A stretch of 7,271 nt of DNA. Origin: Bacillota bacterium (GTDB taxonomy: Bacteria > Bacillota > Negativicutes > Sporomusales > UBA7701). The stretch spans positions 1-7,271 of the forward strand of contig JAEZLU010000011.1 of NCBI GenBank assembly GCA_023415075.1, written 5' to 3'. Of this stretch, positions 5,211-7,271 are shown piece after piece. Each line of letters opens with the position of its first letter. The stretch's first letter is position 1. The notes under the pieces are model-generated. The model was not told the origin of the DNA, searched no databases, and worked only from the letters and a program-made list of their open reading frames with translations. The position numbers and the translations under genes are program-made.

Positions 5211-6515
5211 GTGAAACCTACAAAAGTCCGTTGGTTCATCCTGTTTGGCGTCATATCGCCGATGACGCTGCTGATGCAGCTCGACCGGACGACGCTGGCG
5301 GTAAGTGCGCCGGTCATCCAAAAACAGTTCGGCTTCTCGATGATGGAAATGTCGCTGATTCTGTCCTCATTCTATTGGGCTTATGCCTTCGCCAATCTTC
5401 CCGCCGGAGTCTGGGTGCAAAAGATCGGCTCGCGTAAAGGCCTGCTGCTGGCCTGCGTTTGGTGGTCGGTTGTCACCATCCTGATGCCGCCGGTTATGAG
5501 CGTCATACCTCTGCTTATACTATTCAGGGTTATGCTGGGAATCGGCCAGGCGGCCGACTGGCCCGCCTCCATCCTGACAATCAACAACTGGTTCCCGAAA
5601 ATTGAAAAGGCCCGGGCCAGCAGCATCCTGCTCGGCTCGATGTATTGCGCCTCGCTCATAGGCAAGCCGCTCACCGCCTGGATTGTCGAAAACTTCGGCT
5701 GGGAATGGTCTTTTTATAGTTTCGGCGCCGCCAACCTGCTGATCGCCTGGTTGTGGTACACCTATGTCCGCGATGTGCCGGCCGAGCATCCACGGATAAA
5801 CGAAGCCGAGCTGAAATGCATCTCCGAAGGCATCGAAACCAAGGTGGTTAAAAACGTTTCCTGGCAGGACTGGCAGCTTTTCATGGGCAAATACGAGTTT
5901 TGGGCGCTGGGTGGGCAGTACTTCCTGCTTATCTTGATCCAGAGCTTTTACAACACCTGGCTGCCTACATATCTGATGAACACCCGCCAGATATCCCTGA
6001 CCAAGATGGGCTGGCTGGCTTCGCTGCCGTGGCTGTCGATGTTCACCATGGTGCTGGTCATGGGCCAGATAGCCGATTTCGTCTACAAGAAAACCAACTC
6101 GCCGCGCATTGCCCGCGTGCCCTTTGCCATCAGCGGCTTTCTGGCCAGCGCCTTGTTCCTGTACCTCGGGGCCATGGAGAAAGACCTCACGCTGATGATT
6201 ATCTACCTGATGGTCTCGATGGCCGGCATCGCCACCGCCCAAGTCGCCCTATGGGCCACCTGCCAGGATATCGCCGGGCCGCGGTCGGCCAGCATGACAG
6301 GCTGGATGAGCTTTTGCGGCAACCTGGGCAACGCCTTGGGGCCCATCCTGACCGCCTTCTTCATCGGCGCCAGCGGCGACTGGAGCCGGGGCTTGACCTT
6401 ACTGGCGATATCGGGAGCCCTGGGAGCCATCGTCTGGTTCTTCATCCGCCCCGACCGGCCGCTGACGTTTGCTGACGACAAGAGTAGCGGCAGCGCTGCC
6501 GGGGCCGCCAAATAA
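5211..6515 (+). CDS. MFS transporter, anion:cation symporter (ACS) type
   Basis: A 434-residue, twelve-helix inner-membrane permease, predicted to import an organic anion with H+ or Na+. Approximate membrane segments are 9-25, 46-66, 78-96, 98-118, 136-156, 166-184, 232-252, 266-286, 302-321, 327-348, 362-385 and 395-413, with the long central loop at ~187-228. ACS-like signs are 'D25RTTLAVSAP' at the end of helix 1, the motif-A-like loop 'GVWVQKIGSRKG' (66-77), and R106 in 'RVMLGIGQAADWPAS' in helix 4. Known relatives carry hexuronates, glucarate, galactonate, phthalate or tartrate. The acidic substrate implied fits the hydrolases alongside. Start GTG 5211 is preceded by a purine-rich AAAGGAAGGGG (5196-5206). 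The C-terminal tail after 414 is hydrophilic. The transported compound cannot be named. Confidence 0.9.
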   Translation: MKPTKVRWFILFGVISPMTLLMQLDRTTLAVSAPVIQKQFGFSMMEMSLILSSFYWAYAFANLPAGVWVQKIGSRKGLLLACVWWSVVTILMPPVMSVIPLLILFRVMLGIGQAADWPASILTINNWFPKIEKARASSILLGSMYCASLIGKPLTAWIVENFGWEWSFYSFGAANLLIAWLWYTYVRDVPAEHPRINEAELKCISEGIETKVVKNVSWQDWQLFMGKYEFWALGGQYFLLILIQSFYNTWLPTYLMNTRQISLTKMGWLASLPWLSMFTMVLVMGQIADFVYKKTNSPRIARVPFAISGFLASALFLYLGAMEKDLTLMIIYLMVSMAGIATAQVALWATCQDIAGPRSASMTGWMSFCGNLGNALGPILTAFFIGASGDWSRGLTLLAISGALGAIVWFFIRPDRPLTFADDKSSGSAAGAAK

Positions 6516-6546
6516 CCGGAAAGCTTGCCAGCCGGGAGGGAGAATG

Positions 6547-7271
6547 ATGGAAAAAAGCCTGGTGCTTGCCTGGATAGACGACAATAAGACGATGCTGACC
6601 GATATCGCCCGCAAAATCTGGGACAACCCGGAGCTACCGTTCGCCGAGAAATATGCGGCCGATTTGCAGGCCTCTTTGCTGAAAAAATACGGCTTTACCG
6701 TAAAGCCGGTGCAAAGCGTCCCCACGGCCGTCGTCGCCGAGTACGGCCAAGGACGGCCGATCATCGGCATCATGGGCGAATACGACGCTCTGGCCGGCCT
6801 GTCGAACAAGGTTGCCGACAAACATGCGCCGGTCCAAGCCGGCGCGCCCGGCCATGGCTGCGGCCACAACCACCTGGGGACCGCCGGTATGGGCGCGGCC
6901 CTGGCGCTCAAAGCGGCCATCGACGGCGGCCTCGGCGGCACGGTACGCTATTACGGCTGCCCGGCCGAGGAAACGCTCGCCGGTAAAGTGTTCATGGCCA
7001 GAGAAGGGGTTTTCGACGATCTCGACGCCAGCCTGTACTGGCATCCGGCCAGCTTCAACGCCCTGTCGCACGCCAGCACATTAGCGATGAACTCGGTTGA
7101 GTTCCTTTTTCACGGGGTTGCCGCCCACGCCGCGGCTGCGCCCCACATGGGGCGGAGCGCGCTCGACGCCGTGGAGCTCATGAATGTCGGCGCCAATTAC
7201 CTGCGCGAGCACATTCATGAGCAGGCCCGCATCCATTACGCCATTACCAATGGCGGCGGCGCCCCGAATAT
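6547..7271 (+). CDS. M20-family metallo-amidohydrolase, AbgB-like, 3' end outside window
   Basis: The first 241 residues of a zinc-type M20 peptidase/amidohydrolase, about half the family length, still open at the right edge. It resembles AbgB, a subunit of p-aminobenzoyl-glutamate hydrolase. Matching segments are 'GIMGEYDALAGLS' (74-86), 'PGHGCGHNHLGTAGMG' (101-116, candidate ligands C105 and H107), 'YYGCPAEET' (135-143, with E141/E142), 'FMAREGVFDDLDASLYWHP' (149-167, H166), 'AAHAAAAPHMGRSALDAVEL' (192-211, the start of the lid domain) and 'REHIHEQARIHYAITNGGG' (220-238). Expected chemistry is hydrolysis of an N-acyl amino acid or related amide in the cytoplasm. It follows the transporter by 31 nt with no terminator, so it should belong to the operon. 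GGAGG (6535-6539) lies 7 nt from ATG 6547 and 4 nt from ATG 6544, so 6547 is preferred by a small margin. Confidence 0.92.
   Translation, partial: MEKSLVLAWIDDNKTMLTDIARKIWDNPELPFAEKYAADLQASLLKKYGFTVKPVQSVPTAVVAEYGQGRPIIGIMGEYDALAGLSNKVADKHAPVQAGAPGHGCGHNHLGTAGMGAALALKAAIDGGLGGTVRYYGCPAEETLAGKVFMAREGVFDDLDASLYWHPASFNALSHASTLAMNSVEFLFHGVAAHAAAAPHMGRSALDAVELMNVGANYLREHIHEQARIHYAITNGGGAPN

Noticed and set aside
5045..5437. Plus-strand frame of 130 codons across the creatininase-transporter junction
   Set aside because: It overlaps both genes in another frame, and its sequence shows no domain.
1..7271. Mobile element, integron, phage, CRISPR, defence system or tRNA
   Set aside because: No transposase, integrase, terminal repeats, array-like repeats, defence-type domains or tRNA-like fold were seen on either strand.

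Overview
The window looks like chromosomal DNA from a high-GC, low-redundancy Firmicute, most plausibly a diderm anaerobe of the Negativicutes (Sporomusaceae-like). This placement is inference. It rests on strong AAGGAGG-type ribosome binding sites about 7 nt before the starts, classic hairpin plus T-run terminators, sigma-A-type promoters, a DUF815 ATPase of the kind common in Firmicutes, and strongly C/G-ending codons. All seven genes lie on the + strand. No RNA gene, CRISPR array, insertion sequence or attachment site was seen.

Left part (1-2710): three independent transcription units. (1) The 3' end of a protein with an OmpR/PhoB-type winged-helix DNA-binding domain, closed by a hairpin terminator. 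(2) A monocistronic class D (OXA-type) beta-lactamase with signal peptide, all the main catalytic motifs, and its own terminator. (3) A DUF815-type AAA+ ATPase with a near-consensus promoter whose -10 box lies inside a 13-bp palindrome (GTATACTGTATAC), followed by a strong terminator.

Right part (2711-7271, running off the edge): what looks like a regulated catabolic operon. A near-consensus promoter (TTTACA-17-TATAAT) and a very AT-rich stretch with nested palindromes and a 20-bp-spaced direct repeat precede a GntR/HutC-type regulator with a UTRA effector domain. Then come an RraA/HMG-aldolase-fold protein, a creatininase-family amidohydrolase, an ACS-type MFS transporter, and the first half of an M20-family AbgB-like amidohydrolase. 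Gaps are short, and only one weak stem-loop lies between genes. A coherent reading is: effector-sensing repressor, uptake of an organic anion (MFS), two amide-bond hydrolases (creatininase-like and M20), and an aldolase/lyase-like protein acting on a product. The substrate is not identifiable from sequence.

The most interesting signal is this last cluster. Two of its enzymes appear to have changed active-site residues: Thr in place of the family's Arg in the RraA 'RD' motif, and Tyr in place of the metal-ligand His in the creatininase 'NGHGGN' motif. They may therefore do chemistry different from the named families. I see no obviously new defence or mobile system.
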